From NCBI GenBank assembly GCA_002737725.1, contig NSIP01000016.1, forward strand, positions 1-47,011: 47,011 nt of DNA, written 5' to 3'. Position 1 is the first letter of the stretch. The number at the start of each line of letters is the position of its first letter. Origin of the DNA: Rhodospirillaceae bacterium. Lineage in GTDB: Bacteria; Pseudomonadota; Alphaproteobacteria; Rhodospirillales; Rhodospirillaceae. This document shows positions 1 to 8,047 of the stretch, in pieces. The notes beneath the pieces are model-generated. The model was not told the origin of the DNA and did not search any database. It worked only from the letters and a program-made list of their open reading frames with translations. A program made the translations under genes and the position numbers.

Positions 1-1
1 G

Positions 2-964
2 GGCTATGCGATGGGCCAATTGCGCTTGGTCGAATTCACCCCCACGCCCACGCAAAAAGTGCGGCTCGATTTTGGCGCGATCAATGCCGACTCTGGGACT
101 GATGTGGGACCCAAAGCCATCGATTTTTATGTGGCCGATCCCATTCTGCCGTCCGTGCGCAAAATCGAGTCGGCTGGTTATAAGTTTCGCTCGCAGCCCG
201 TGAGGCACCAAATCGGCAATACGATTAGCGAAGAGTGCCTGTTCTCGGGCCCCGACGGCGTGCCGGTGTTGATCATGGTTGGGCATCGGCATTTCCCAAC
301 GTCACTGCGCGCTGGCTCACCCGATGGACCCTTCAGCGAGATTCCTACGATTTCAGTGGTTGCTGGCGACCTTGCAAGAACGCGCGCTTTCTATGCTGGC
401 GTGCTTGGCTTGACGGCCGTTACTGATGCCGAAACACCCGAGGCTTATCGCAGTTTGGTCAACAGCCTCACGGGCACGCCCGACGGCACACGGATTCAAT
501 TTCTTCTGTATGCTGATCCGCCGGAAGCCAGCGGAAAAATTCTGTGTGTGCATTTCTTCAATCGCACTGGCAAGCGACTGACCGGGCGCATGAAGCCTGG
601 GAATCTCGGGTTCTCATTGCTCACACACGATGCGAAGAATCTCGACGATCTTCAACAAAAGCTGCGTGTTTTCGGCGCCGAGATTGTCACGCCGCCGACA
701 CTGATTACCGACGACGGAAAGCCCTACAAACTGATGCTGGCCAAGGGCCCCAACGAAGAGATGTTCGAGTTTACGCAAGCTGTGGCCGTGCCGTCGAAAG
801 GGCGGCTGGCACCAGTGGCAAAAGCAAAAACAAACAAAGCCAAGCCGAAGGCCAAGAAAAAAACGACGCCGGAAAAGGCAGCCTCGAAAAAGCCCGCTGC
901 GAAAAAGAAACCTGTCGCTAAGAAGAAAGCGGTTAAGAAGAAAGCGGTTAAGAAGAAAGGCTAA
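2..964 (+). CDS. VOC (glyoxalase-fold) protein with Lys/Ala-rich tail, 5' partial
   Basis: The frame is open to the window edge (codons for Gly-Tyr-Ala precede the first ATG at 11), so the start probably lies outside. Counting from that ATG, residues 1-95 look like the end of one VOC module. Residues 105-255 form a second one (DLARTRAFYAGVLGL, then GPNEEMFEF near its end). VOC proteins bind a metal and act as lyases, dioxygenases or isomerases; the substrate cannot be told here. After residue 265 the protein becomes about 50 residues of Lys/Ala/Pro with AKKK/AVKKK repeats, like a histone H1 or AlgP tail, and probably binds nucleic acid or another polyanion. The gene converges on the lipoprotein gene, with 13 nt between the two stops. 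The fold is fairly clear, the function unknown. Confidence 0.75.
   Translation, partial: GYAMGQLRLVEFTPTPTQKVRLDFGAINADSGTDVGPKAIDFYVADPILPSVRKIESAGYKFRSQPVRHQIGNTISEECLFSGPDGVPVLIMVGHRHFPTSLRAGSPDGPFSEIPTISVVAGDLARTRAFYAGVLGLTAVTDAETPEAYRSLVNSLTGTPDGTRIQFLLYADPPEASGKILCVHFFNRTGKRLTGRMKPGNLGFSLLTHDAKNLDDLQQKLRVFGAEIVTPPTLITDDGKPYKLMLAKGPNEEMFEFTQAVAVPSKGRLAPVAKAKTNKAKPKAKKKTTPEKAASKKPAAKKKPVAKKKAVKKKAVKKKG
920..959 (+). repeat. 15-bp tandem repeat coding for KKKAV
   Basis: The 15-mer AAGAAGAAAGCGGTT occurs at 920-934 and 935-949, with a third partial copy from 950. It encodes KKKAV units in the basic tail of the VOC protein. The copies are identical at the DNA level, which suggests recent slippage and possible length variation between strains. 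Confidence 0.85.
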
Positions 965-977
965 ATGCCGCTACCCG

Positions 978-1652
978 TTACATCGGTGGTCCGCGACGTT
1001 TGCCGCGCATTTCAGGTCCGGTTTCGGTGGCGGTTGATTTCGGCGGAACCCAAAGCTTGGGCTGCCATGTGGCCGCACGCGTCTCGCCTGCTTTCACTCG
1101 CTCAGCCCCAATGGCTTTGGCGATGGCGTCTTCGACTGATTTGCTCAGCGGTGTGAAGCCAATGCGTGCCATCGACGCGCTGGCGCGATACAGCGCCAAT
1201 CGCAGGGCCGCTTCTTCGAGGTTGCGTTTGCTCTCGGGGCCAATGGCATAAACTTGAGCAAGTTTACCTTGGGCGTCGGTCCAGCTGCCGTCAGCGGCAC
1301 GGATCAACCACACCAAGCCTTCCATGTATTGGCTGTCTTCGGGGTTAGTCGCTGTCGAGATGAGGCAGTCGCCAAGGGCTGCTTGCGCATTTTCATACCC
1401 AGGCCCTAGGTTGGCCACAGGCGAGAGCTTGGTGATAGCGCTTTTACAGTCGCCGCGTGTCTTGAAGTCGATGCCATCTGAATACGCTTTGTTGGCGCTG
1501 GGCCCGGGTCGCACAAACATGCCGCGCCCACCCAGGCCTTCCATGTACACGCCGGTTTCGCGTTCGCTCGGCCCACCGGGCCCGCCACCGCATGAAGCGA
1601 GCCCAAGGCAAGCTGCGATCAGGAGTGGAAATTGAAAAGAGGAAGCGCGCAT
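978..1652 (-). CDS. Lipoprotein with repeat-like helical body
   Basis: The protein has 224 residues from the ATG at 1652; an in-frame TTG two codons upstream is less likely. The N-terminus MRASSFQFPLLIAACLGLASC is a lipoprotein signal with lipobox LASC, so the mature protein starts at Cys21 followed by a Gly-rich linker. The body (ANKAYSDGIDFKTRGDCKSAITKLSPVA, QAALGDCLI, EGLVWLIRAADGSW) has Ala-rich pairs of helices like TPR or Sel1 repeats. The C-terminus is Pro/Arg-rich. It is probably anchored in the inner or outer membrane facing the periplasm. No enzyme motif is seen. It is transcribed away from the nitrilase operon at 1819, so 1653-1818 should carry divergent promoters. Confidence 0.75.
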   Translation of the reverse strand: MRASSFQFPLLIAACLGLASCGGGPGGPSERETGVYMEGLGGRGMFVRPGPSANKAYSDGIDFKTRGDCKSAITKLSPVANLGPGYENAQAALGDCLISTATNPEDSQYMEGLVWLIRAADGSWTDAQGKLAQVYAIGPESKRNLEEAALRLALYRASASMARIGFTPLSKSVEDAIAKAIGAERVKAGETRAATWQPKLWVPPKSTATETGPEMRGKRRGPPM

Positions 1653-1818
1653 GAACAACCTATTTCTGACATCAAAGCATATGGCGTGATCTTCACGGAC
1701 ATCACCGCTCGATGCAAGCAGATCGCCTCAACATGTCAAAACCAAGGCCAAAACACTTGATTTGCCTTCATAGTGAACCGCGTTAGTCTGGCCAAAGAGT
1801 AGGGAAGGGGACGCGTTC

Positions 1819-2850
1819 ATGCTAATCTACCGTGCCGTGCCGATGCAGATCACCTGCCATCCGGTCAATGAGTGCCCGGACCGTGCGTCGGCAGCGGCCA
1901 TGATGAAGCGCTGCCTCGACCGCCTGGCTGTGACCGTGCCCGGCTGTCGTATTTCGGCTGGCCCAGATACAAAGTTGGTGGTGCTGCCGGAATATTTCAT
2001 GACCGGCTTTCCGATGGGCATGGCGATTCCCAAATGGGCGGCGCTGGCGGCGGTGGACATCGATGGTCCGCAATACACTGCGCTCGCCAAAATTGCACAG
2101 GATGCCAAAGTTTATTTGGCGGGTAATGCTTATGTACGCGACAAGAATTTCCCCGGCGTCTTCTTCCAAGGCTGTTTCATCTTCGATCCCGCAGGCAAGT
2201 TGGTGCTGCATTATCACCGTCTCACTTCGATGTTCACGCCCACGCCGCACGACTACCTGGATAAATACCTTGATCTCTATGGCGCAGATTCATTGTTTCC
2301 AGTCGTCAAAACACCCATTGGCAATTTAGCGTGCATTGCCTCAGAGGAGATTCAATATCCCGAATTGGTGCGGTGCTTTGCTTTGCGTGGGGCTGAAGTG
2401 TTTTGTCACCCCACATCCGAGCCTTACCGCACCGGCCTGACACCCAAAGACATTATGAAGCGCGCACGCGCCATCGAGAATCTGGCCTATGTGGTGTCGG
2501 CCAACACGGCGGGCATGATTGGATATCCCTTCCTCGACAATACGTGTGATGGATTATCGAAGGTGATCGATTTCGAGGGCCGCGTTTTAGCCGAGGCCGG
2601 GTTTGGTGAAACCGTGGCCGCTGCCGCCGATATCAATATTTCGGCTCTGCGCAGGGCGCGCAACGCTACCGACATCAATAATTTTCCAACCCGCCTACGT
2701 ATGGAACTGTATGCGTCCACTTACGCGCGCAAAGACTTCTACCCATCCAATACACTTCTCAACACCGACCCCACGCCCGAGCATTTCAAAACCATGCAAA
2801 AGAAAGTGATTGAACGTTTGCGCAAATTGGGCGTGATCGAAGCAGAATAG
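1819..2850 (+). CDS. Nitrilase-superfamily protein lacking the catalytic Cys and Lys
   Basis: The protein has 343 residues; a purine-rich AGGGAAGGGG lies 9 nt before the ATG. It has the carbon-nitrogen hydrolase fold: VVLPEYFMTGF carries the conserved Glu58, AGNAYVRD and FIFDPAGKLV follow, and the nucleophile strand is GNLACIASEEIQYPE. In active members that strand reads CxEDxxYP or CYDxRFPE. Aligned on EEIQYP, the nucleophile position here is Ala174; a Cys lies two residues earlier (172). The catalytic Lys of the YRK motif is Arg134. Either this is a non-catalytic relative, or Cys172 is used in a shifted register. The gene is 14 nt upstream of an SDR gene and co-directional with a membrane protein gene, a likely three-gene operon. 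The C-terminal half of the protein at 32148 is a paralogue with an intact triad. Confidence 0.88.
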   Translation: MLIYRAVPMQITCHPVNECPDRASAAAMMKRCLDRLAVTVPGCRISAGPDTKLVVLPEYFMTGFPMGMAIPKWAALAAVDIDGPQYTALAKIAQDAKVYLAGNAYVRDKNFPGVFFQGCFIFDPAGKLVLHYHRLTSMFTPTPHDYLDKYLDLYGADSLFPVVKTPIGNLACIASEEIQYPELVRCFALRGAEVFCHPTSEPYRTGLTPKDIMKRARAIENLAYVVSANTAGMIGYPFLDNTCDGLSKVIDFEGRVLAEAGFGETVAAAADINISALRRARNATDINNFPTRLRMELYASTYARKDFYPSNTLLNTDPTPEHFKTMQKKVIERLRKLGVIEAE

Positions 2851-2864
2851 GTAAGGATGATCTG

Positions 2865-3647
2865 ATGCCGACAGTATTCATTACCGGGGCTAATCGCGGA
2901 CTGGGGTTTGGGTTCGTCGAATTATTCTTACGCCAGGGCTGGGACGTAATTGCCGTGGCACGCGACCCGGCCGGCGCAACCGAACTTCAGGCCCTTGCGA
3001 AATCAAAGGCGGGTAAGCTGAGTATTGAGCAATGCGACTTGGCTGACTTTGCCACCATTGATGCGTTAGGGGCGAGGTTGAAAGGCAAGCCTATCGATGT
3101 GCTGTTGGGCAATGGGGCCAAAACCAACAACCCCGCCGCAACCGTAGGCGATACCAATTACGACGCGTGGATGGAGGCGTTTAAGATCAACACCATGGCG
3201 CAGATGAAACTGGCCGAAACGTTTGTTGAAAACGTCGCTGCCAGCGCACAGAAGAAAATGTTTTTTCTCTCCAGCCGCATTGGCGCGAACCCGCCGGCAG
3301 GGATGATTTTATTCCGCTCAAGCAAAAGCGCGCTCAATCAGGTGGTAATGCAATTGTCGCTGCTGCTGAAACCACGCGGCATTGCTGTGGCCTGCGCGCA
3401 TCCGGGATTTGTGAAAACCAAATCCACCGCCGATATGGGCGTGTTCACGGTCGATGAAAGTGCGGCGCATCTGAAAAAGATTATCGACAACTTAAGCCTC
3501 GAGAATACGGGTCAGTTTTTTGAACCCGATGGGTCAACGCTGCCCATCGTCACGCGCCAAACCAACCCAACCGCTTTCGGTGCTAAAGCCCCCGATGCCT
3601 GGAACGAGCAGCAGAAGGTTTGGGACAAGCAAGGCCAACAACGTTAA
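2865..3647 (+). CDS. SDR-family oxidoreductase with Tyr replaced by Phe in YxxxK
   Basis: The protein has 260 residues, normal for classical SDRs; AAGGA precedes the ATG. The Rossmann dinucleotide motif TGANRGLG (residues 7-14) is intact, as are Asn109 and Ser136/137 (FLSSR). The active-site segment reads LFRSSKSALN: Lys154 is present, but the proton-relay Tyr is Phe150. The usual NNAG is replaced by GNGA. So NAD(P) binding is likely but ordinary dehydrogenase chemistry is doubtful. It sits between the nitrilase-like gene and a membrane protein gene with 14-15 nt gaps, so the three are probably co-transcribed. The substrate is unknown. Confidence 0.88.
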   Translation: MPTVFITGANRGLGFGFVELFLRQGWDVIAVARDPAGATELQALAKSKAGKLSIEQCDLADFATIDALGARLKGKPIDVLLGNGAKTNNPAATVGDTNYDAWMEAFKINTMAQMKLAETFVENVAASAQKKMFFLSSRIGANPPAGMILFRSSKSALNQVVMQLSLLLKPRGIAVACAHPGFVKTKSTADMGVFTVDESAAHLKKIIDNLSLENTGQFFEPDGSTLPIVTRQTNPTAFGAKAPDAWNEQQKVWDKQGQQR

Positions 3648-3662
3648 CAGGAGTTTCGTTTC

Positions 3663-4343
3663 ATGGAACCGACCATCGATACCTACACCTGGGTCTTTGC
3701 CCTGCACATGATTGTGATTGGGTACTACATGGGCTCGGATTTCGTTGTCGATCAGTGGACGTGGTATCTGATCAAGTCTCACAAAGACCCCGCGGAAGAG
3801 CGCGTGCGCAAACTCAAATTCCTTCTGATCTGCGATCAACATCCGCGCATGGGTCTTATCTTGTTCATTGCCACGGGTTTTTCGGTTGAAGCGCTGGCAG
3901 GGTTATCGCCGCTTGTGCCTGCTGATTTGTGGTGGGTGTGGTTGATTTGCGCGGTGTGGTTTGCCGAAGTGTGGATCAGTTTTCTCAACGAGCACAAACC
4001 CTGGGGCAAACGTATCGTCGATCTGGATGTGGTGTGGCGCTTTCTGGTGGGCGGCACGTTCTTGGTCACGGGCGCGTGGTCGCTGGTGGGCGAGGGGCCT
4101 TTTGCGCCCCACTGGATGGCGCTGAAATACCTGCTGCTCGGGTGCCTCATCGCGGGCGGTGTTTCCATCCGCTTCTTTGTGCGCGATCTCGCCAAAGCTT
4201 TGCCCGAGTTTATGAAAACCGGCTCAACGCCGACCTTCGAGGCCATCGTTGACCGTACGTTGTTCTTGGCCATGAAAGTGAACTGGGGCCTGTGGGCCCT
4301 ATTCATTATTATGGCGGTATTAACGATCTGGCGGCCGTTTTAA
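3663..4343 (+). CDS. Polytopic inner-membrane protein, function unknown
   Basis: The protein has 226 residues with about six hydrophobic segments (roughly 8-25, 62-80, 87-107, 123-140, 150-168, 198-220). AGGAG lies 8 nt before the ATG. His15 sits in the first helix (FALHMIVIGYYMGSDF), with a second conserved-looking group CDQHPRMG at 57-64. Helical His near membrane faces recalls the haem- or copper-handling CopD/DUF2269-type proteins, but I cannot confirm a family. It is the third gene of the nitrilase-like/SDR-like operon, so it may anchor or transport for those two. It converges on the FGE-like gene with a 52-nt gap. Confidence 0.8.
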   Translation: MEPTIDTYTWVFALHMIVIGYYMGSDFVVDQWTWYLIKSHKDPAEERVRKLKFLLICDQHPRMGLILFIATGFSVEALAGLSPLVPADLWWVWLICAVWFAEVWISFLNEHKPWGKRIVDLDVVWRFLVGGTFLVTGAWSLVGEGPFAPHWMALKYLLLGCLIAGGVSIRFFVRDLAKALPEFMKTGSTPTFEAIVDRTLFLAMKVNWGLWALFIIMAVLTIWRPF

Positions 4344-4395
4344 TCAGCACATTTGCCCCGACAAGTAGGGGCCGGTTGGCGTGGGAAAATGCGCA

Positions 4396-5346
4396 TCAAA
4401 AATCTCTTCCGATCCTAAATCCGAAGATGTTCGAGGCCGTGGGTTCAGGGTCGCGGCCACGGAATGTGGGGCGATGACGTGACAGGCGTGTCCGCCAACT
4501 GGCGCTGCGTACCGCGCGTTTATCGCACGCTCCCGTCACTTGCACGGCGGTCTGGTCACGAGGTTTGTCGGGGTACAGGCCCGGCGCCGAGCAATCCTCA
4601 GTCCACTCCCACACATTGCCAATCGTGTCGTAAACACCAAACGCGTTGGGCTTGAACTGTCCCACGGGCGCGACAATGGCGTAGCCATCGGAACAATGCG
4701 TTTGTTCAGCACCGCCTGCACCTCCGTCGTTGGTTTGGCGGGGGTCGGCACGGCCCACTTTGTCAAAGGAGTTTGCGAACTCGCAGATGCGTTGCGCATC
4801 GTCGCCCCAAGGCCATATGCTTTTTGAGCCCGCCTTGGCGGTGTATTCCCACTCGGCTTCGCTCAGCAGCCGATAGTTTTTGCCCGTGGTCTTGCTCAGC
4901 CAGGCGGCATAAGCTTTGGCGTCGCGCCAGCTCACGCAGACGACAGGTTCATTGTCGCGCGGCGGGCGGCCATAGTCGGGCTCACGCCAGGTTTTACCCT
5001 TCACCACATCCACACCGCCCCACACTTGGCAGGCGTCGGCAGCCTTGTAACCCGTCGCGTCGATGAACACGCCGAACTCTTTATTCGTTACTTCATATTT
5101 TCCGGCGGCGAAGAATTTGGTAATTTTCATCTCACGGATTGGGCCTTCCGGGCGCATTTCGCCACCGCGCATGGCCTCAATCACATCAGACCCCATGCTG
5201 AATGAGCCCGGCGGAATGGCCACCATCTCGGGGCAAGTGGGGCAGTCGCGAAATGCACTTCCGGCTTTCATGGCCGTGGTTGAAGGCCCACTGGCGCACG
5301 CGGCCAAAGCTAGTCCGATCACCACACCAATGACAATTCGCTTCAT
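4396..5346 (-). CDS. FGE-sulfatase-domain (SUMF1-like) lipoprotein
   Basis: The protein has 316 residues. The signal MKRIVIGVVIGLALAACAS ends in lipobox LAAC (Cys17), so it is a lipidated extracytoplasmic protein. The mature part is a formylglycine-generating-enzyme-type domain: MVAIPPGSFSMGSD, KYEVTNKEFGVFI, PVVCVSWRDAKAYAAWLSK, YRLLSEAEWEYTAKAG, GNVWEWTEDC, and GFRIGRDF at the C-terminus. True FGEs oxidise a sulfatase Cys to formylglycine using C-terminal cysteines. Here the expected RGGSW is RSASW and no sulfatase gene is nearby, so a structural or ligand-binding role is as likely. It is transcribed divergently from the amidohydrolase gene at 5518. Confidence 0.88.
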   Translation of the reverse strand: MKRIVIGVVIGLALAACASGPSTTAMKAGSAFRDCPTCPEMVAIPPGSFSMGSDVIEAMRGGEMRPEGPIREMKITKFFAAGKYEVTNKEFGVFIDATGYKAADACQVWGGVDVVKGKTWREPDYGRPPRDNEPVVCVSWRDAKAYAAWLSKTTGKNYRLLSEAEWEYTAKAGSKSIWPWGDDAQRICEFANSFDKVGRADPRQTNDGGAGGAEQTHCSDGYAIVAPVGQFKPNAFGVYDTIGNVWEWTEDCSAPGLYPDKPRDQTAVQVTGACDKRAVRSASWRTRLSRHRPTFRGRDPEPTASNIFGFRIGRDF

Positions 5347-5517
5347 AAAAACCCCCTATGATGTCAGCCCAATGCCCTATCATTAGATTTGTCTCCGCTG
5401 GCGTCCAGATCATTTTCAGAATAGTTCACTGGGTGTGCGCAGCCTTCGCCTTGACGCTTTGCGCGTCCGGCTGCTAGGCCTTTTATCACGTTCTTAGTCA
5501 GTTTCAGGACATCCCCC

Positions 5518-6423
5518 ATGCCCGCACCTCAATTCGGCGCCATCGATATCGTTGTGAACTTGCGCACATCCAAAGAGTTTTCGGGCGGCGCGGTGGCTTC
5601 GGACAGCTCGTTCCAAGACAAAGTACGCCAATCTTCGAATATCCGTCAGGGTGTCGAGGTTGAAGAATATATGGGCATGATGGATGAGGCGGGCATTTCC
5701 CGCTCGATTCTGTGTGCTGTTCGCTGCGGCGACCTGCGCGTCAAAGGTTCGACCGAACTGAAATACGAGCGCGTCTACGAGGTGTGCAAACAATATCCTG
5801 ACCGGTTCTCGGGTGCTGCGGGCGTTGACCCCACGCGCGGGATGCAAGGTTTGCGCGATTTGGAAAAGGCCGTGAGAGAGTACGGTTTCGTGGCGGCCCA
5901 TTGGTATCCGCACTGGTTCGCCATGCCGCCAGATGCCGCGCAGATTTACCCGTATTACGCCAAGTGCTGCGAGCTCGATATTCCGATCATGATGCAAGTG
6001 GGTCAAAATTTGATTTATCAGAAGGACCGCCGCTTACCTTCGGTCGCCAAGCCCATTCTGCTGGATCAGGTGGCGATTGATTTTCCTGAGTTGAAAATCG
6101 TCGGCATACATTTGGGCACGCCCTGGGTCGATGAGATGATCTCGATGTGCTGGAAGCATGACAATGTCTTTATGGCAGGCGATGCCTATGCGCCGAAATA
6201 CTGGCCGCCCGCTGCCGTGCACTATGCCAATAGCTACGGTCAGGACAAATTCATGTTCGGCACCGACTGGCCGGTGGTCGATCCGCGCCGTGCCATGAAA
6301 GAAGTGGCCGAGCACAATTTCCGCCCCGCCGCCAAGGCTAAGATTTTGCGCAATAACGCCATCAAGGTGTTCAAACTCAAAGATGCGCCGATCGCGCTCG
6401 AAGCCCCGCGCGCGGCTGAATAG
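5518..6423 (+). CDS. Amidohydrolase-2 family protein, atypical N-terminus
   Basis: The protein has 301 residues, a TIM-barrel of the amidohydrolase 2 (ACMSD-like decarboxylase/hydrolase) family. Recognisable parts are the DEAGISRSILCA strand, FSGAAGVDPTRGM, VAAHWYPHWF, KIVGIHLGTPW and the late FGTDWPVVDP with the conserved Asp. The first metal-binding HxH expected after IDxH is absent: the N-terminus reads AIDIVVNLRTSKEF, so His-His is replaced by Asn-Arg. The later His and Asp remain. Metal binding may be incomplete. It is followed after 11 nt by a luciferase-like monooxygenase gene, which suggests a small catabolic operon. Confidence 0.85.
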   Translation: MPAPQFGAIDIVVNLRTSKEFSGGAVASDSSFQDKVRQSSNIRQGVEVEEYMGMMDEAGISRSILCAVRCGDLRVKGSTELKYERVYEVCKQYPDRFSGAAGVDPTRGMQGLRDLEKAVREYGFVAAHWYPHWFAMPPDAAQIYPYYAKCCELDIPIMMQVGQNLIYQKDRRLPSVAKPILLDQVAIDFPELKIVGIHLGTPWVDEMISMCWKHDNVFMAGDAYAPKYWPPAAVHYANSYGQDKFMFGTDWPVVDPRRAMKEVAEHNFRPAAKAKILRNNAIKVFKLKDAPIALEAPRAAE

Positions 6424-6434
6424 AGTTCATACAC

Positions 6435-7529
6435 ATGGTCGGTTTCGGCGCTTTTCTGTCGCTATCCGATACCAACGGCCAATCCCATCGGCAAGTCTAT
6501 GACGACGCGCTGATGTATGCGCGCGAGGCCGAGCGCTTGGGCTGCGATTCAGTCTGGATTAACGAGCATCACTTCATGGGGTTCTCGATCTGTCCTGACT
6601 CGTTGGTCATGGCCTCGGCGTTGTTGGCAAGCACCAAAAAAATCCGCGTTGGCAACGCCATCTCGTTGATTCCTTTGCAGCATCCTGTCTCCATCGCTGA
6701 GAAAGCTGCGATGCTCGACAATCTCTCAGGCGGGCGCTTTGATTTAGGCTTGGGGCGAGGCGGTTATCCGCTCGATGCTATGGTCTTCGATATGCCGCTC
6801 GATCAATTTGGCCCATCCTTGGACCAAGGTGTTGAACTTATTCATCGGGCGTTGTCGGCTGACTATGTCGATGGCACCTTGTCGAACGGTCAACCATCGT
6901 TGTGGTCTTTCCCACCCGTTCAAGTTTATCCACGGCCCTATACCAAACCCCACGTGCCCATTTTTGTGGCGGGGCAAACCGACCACACTATGGGCATTGC
7001 TGCCCAGCGCGGGTTATCGTTGTTGCTGTCTTGGCACCAAACCCACACTGAGCGTGAGTCGGTGGTCAAGCGCTATGACGCTGCGCTGGCCGCCGCAGCT
7101 CATAAAGGTCCGCGCCCCGTTCATGTTGGCAGTGCGTGTGTGCATATTGCTGACACCAAAGAACAAGCCATCGCCGAATTCACGGGCCGCTTTCGCGATT
7201 GGCTCCGCGGTGGGCGGACGGGCGCGTTCGACAAAACGGCGGTCGATGGACCTTATGGGCAAGCGCTGAAAGACATCCTCGCGTTTGCGCAAAAGAAGGC
7301 GGCTAATGAGGACGCCATGGTGGCGAAACTCATGGCCAACAATCCCATTGGTAGCGTGGATGATGTCACCGCGTGGTTTCGAGAGGATATGGCGCGAACC
7401 GGCACCCAGCGCTATGCGGTATTTGTTGATGTCATTGGCGAGCCCCGGCAGGCTTTGGGCAATCTGACCCGCCTTTTGACGGAAGTCGCCCCAGCTTTGG
7501 GGGTTTGTGCGGGTTTGGCTAGAATATAG
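6435..7529 (+). CDS. LLM-class flavin-dependent oxidoreductase
   Basis: The protein has 364 residues, typical of bacterial luciferase-like monooxygenases that use FMNH2 supplied by a reductase. Seen: WINEHHF at 42-48 (conserved NEHH), IRVGNAISLIPLQHPVSIAEKAAMLD, LSGGRFDLGLGRGGYP, and PHVPIFVAGQTDHTMGIAAQRG in the second half. The substrate cannot be read from the sequence. Its translational neighbour is the amidohydrolase gene (11-nt gap), so both probably act on one compound, the monooxygenase oxidising and the amidohydrolase cleaving or decarboxylating. Confidence 0.9.
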   Translation: MVGFGAFLSLSDTNGQSHRQVYDDALMYAREAERLGCDSVWINEHHFMGFSICPDSLVMASALLASTKKIRVGNAISLIPLQHPVSIAEKAAMLDNLSGGRFDLGLGRGGYPLDAMVFDMPLDQFGPSLDQGVELIHRALSADYVDGTLSNGQPSLWSFPPVQVYPRPYTKPHVPIFVAGQTDHTMGIAAQRGLSLLLSWHQTHTERESVVKRYDAALAAAAHKGPRPVHVGSACVHIADTKEQAIAEFTGRFRDWLRGGRTGAFDKTAVDGPYGQALKDILAFAQKKAANEDAMVAKLMANNPIGSVDDVTAWFREDMARTGTQRYAVFVDVIGEPRQALGNLTRLLTEVAPALGVCAGLARI

Positions 7530-7718
7530 GGCAAACGAAATCGCTCATAACGTGTATTTGCCCCGTGAACGCGTTGAATGCTTCTTAAGAAATTTGCATA
7601 TAAGCTACCCAAAACCTGGGTTCTAAAGCTCCTGGGGAGCGGACTTTGAAGCCGCTGATAAAAAGTTTGGGGTAGTAACACCTCGTCGTAGATACGCAAC
7701 ATTTTCGTTGCGTTTGAA

Positions 7719-7973
7719 TTGATCCGACCAGAACGCGGAGACGATAAGATCCGCGATATGATCCAATCGTTTGGCGTCAGCTGGGAACGGATCAATAAGA
7801 ACGTATTCTATCTGCATGGTGAACTTGATGCCCAGAATGTGGACAACAAGGTTTGGACGGCCATGGATGTGGACGACAAACTTGTCGTGATCGACAGCAC
7901 GCGAAACGATGCGCGTTGGTACAATATCAAACCCGAAATATCCCAGTTCCTCGTCTCGAATTGGCATGCCTAA
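7719..7973 (+). CDS. Small hypothetical protein
   Basis: The ORF has 84 codons from a TTG at 7719. A more usual ATG start at 7758 would give 71 residues (MIQSFGVSWERINKNVFYL...). The protein is acidic, soluble and beta-rich by eye (VWTAMDVDDKLVVIDSTRND). Codon use resembles the flanking genes. No family is recognised and the RBS is weak. It lies alone between the monooxygenase and the binding-protein gene. The opposite strand is also open here (7623-7967) but looks less protein-like. Existence is moderately supported. Confidence 0.45.
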   Translation: MIRPERGDDKIRDMIQSFGVSWERINKNVFYLHGELDAQNVDNKVWTAMDVDDKLVVIDSTRNDARWYNIKPEISQFLVSNWHA

Positions 7974-8047
7974 TTTCTGCGGTCATGCCCGTTCTGCAGG
8001 CTGCCATAGCCTTGCCTTGAGCCCCAGGCCGAGTGATCTTATCGGTC

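Noticed and set aside
544-921. 125-codon frame overlapping the VOC gene
   Set aside because: A +1 shadow of the VOC gene that turns basic only because the Lys-rich codons are read out of frame.
4344-4395. Terminator between the convergent membrane-protein and FGE-like genes
   Set aside because: Short GC pairs are present but no stable stem with a T-run could be drawn.
5494-6006. 170-codon open frame on the minus strand
   Set aside because: Antisense to the amidohydrolase gene, His/Arg-rich shadow.
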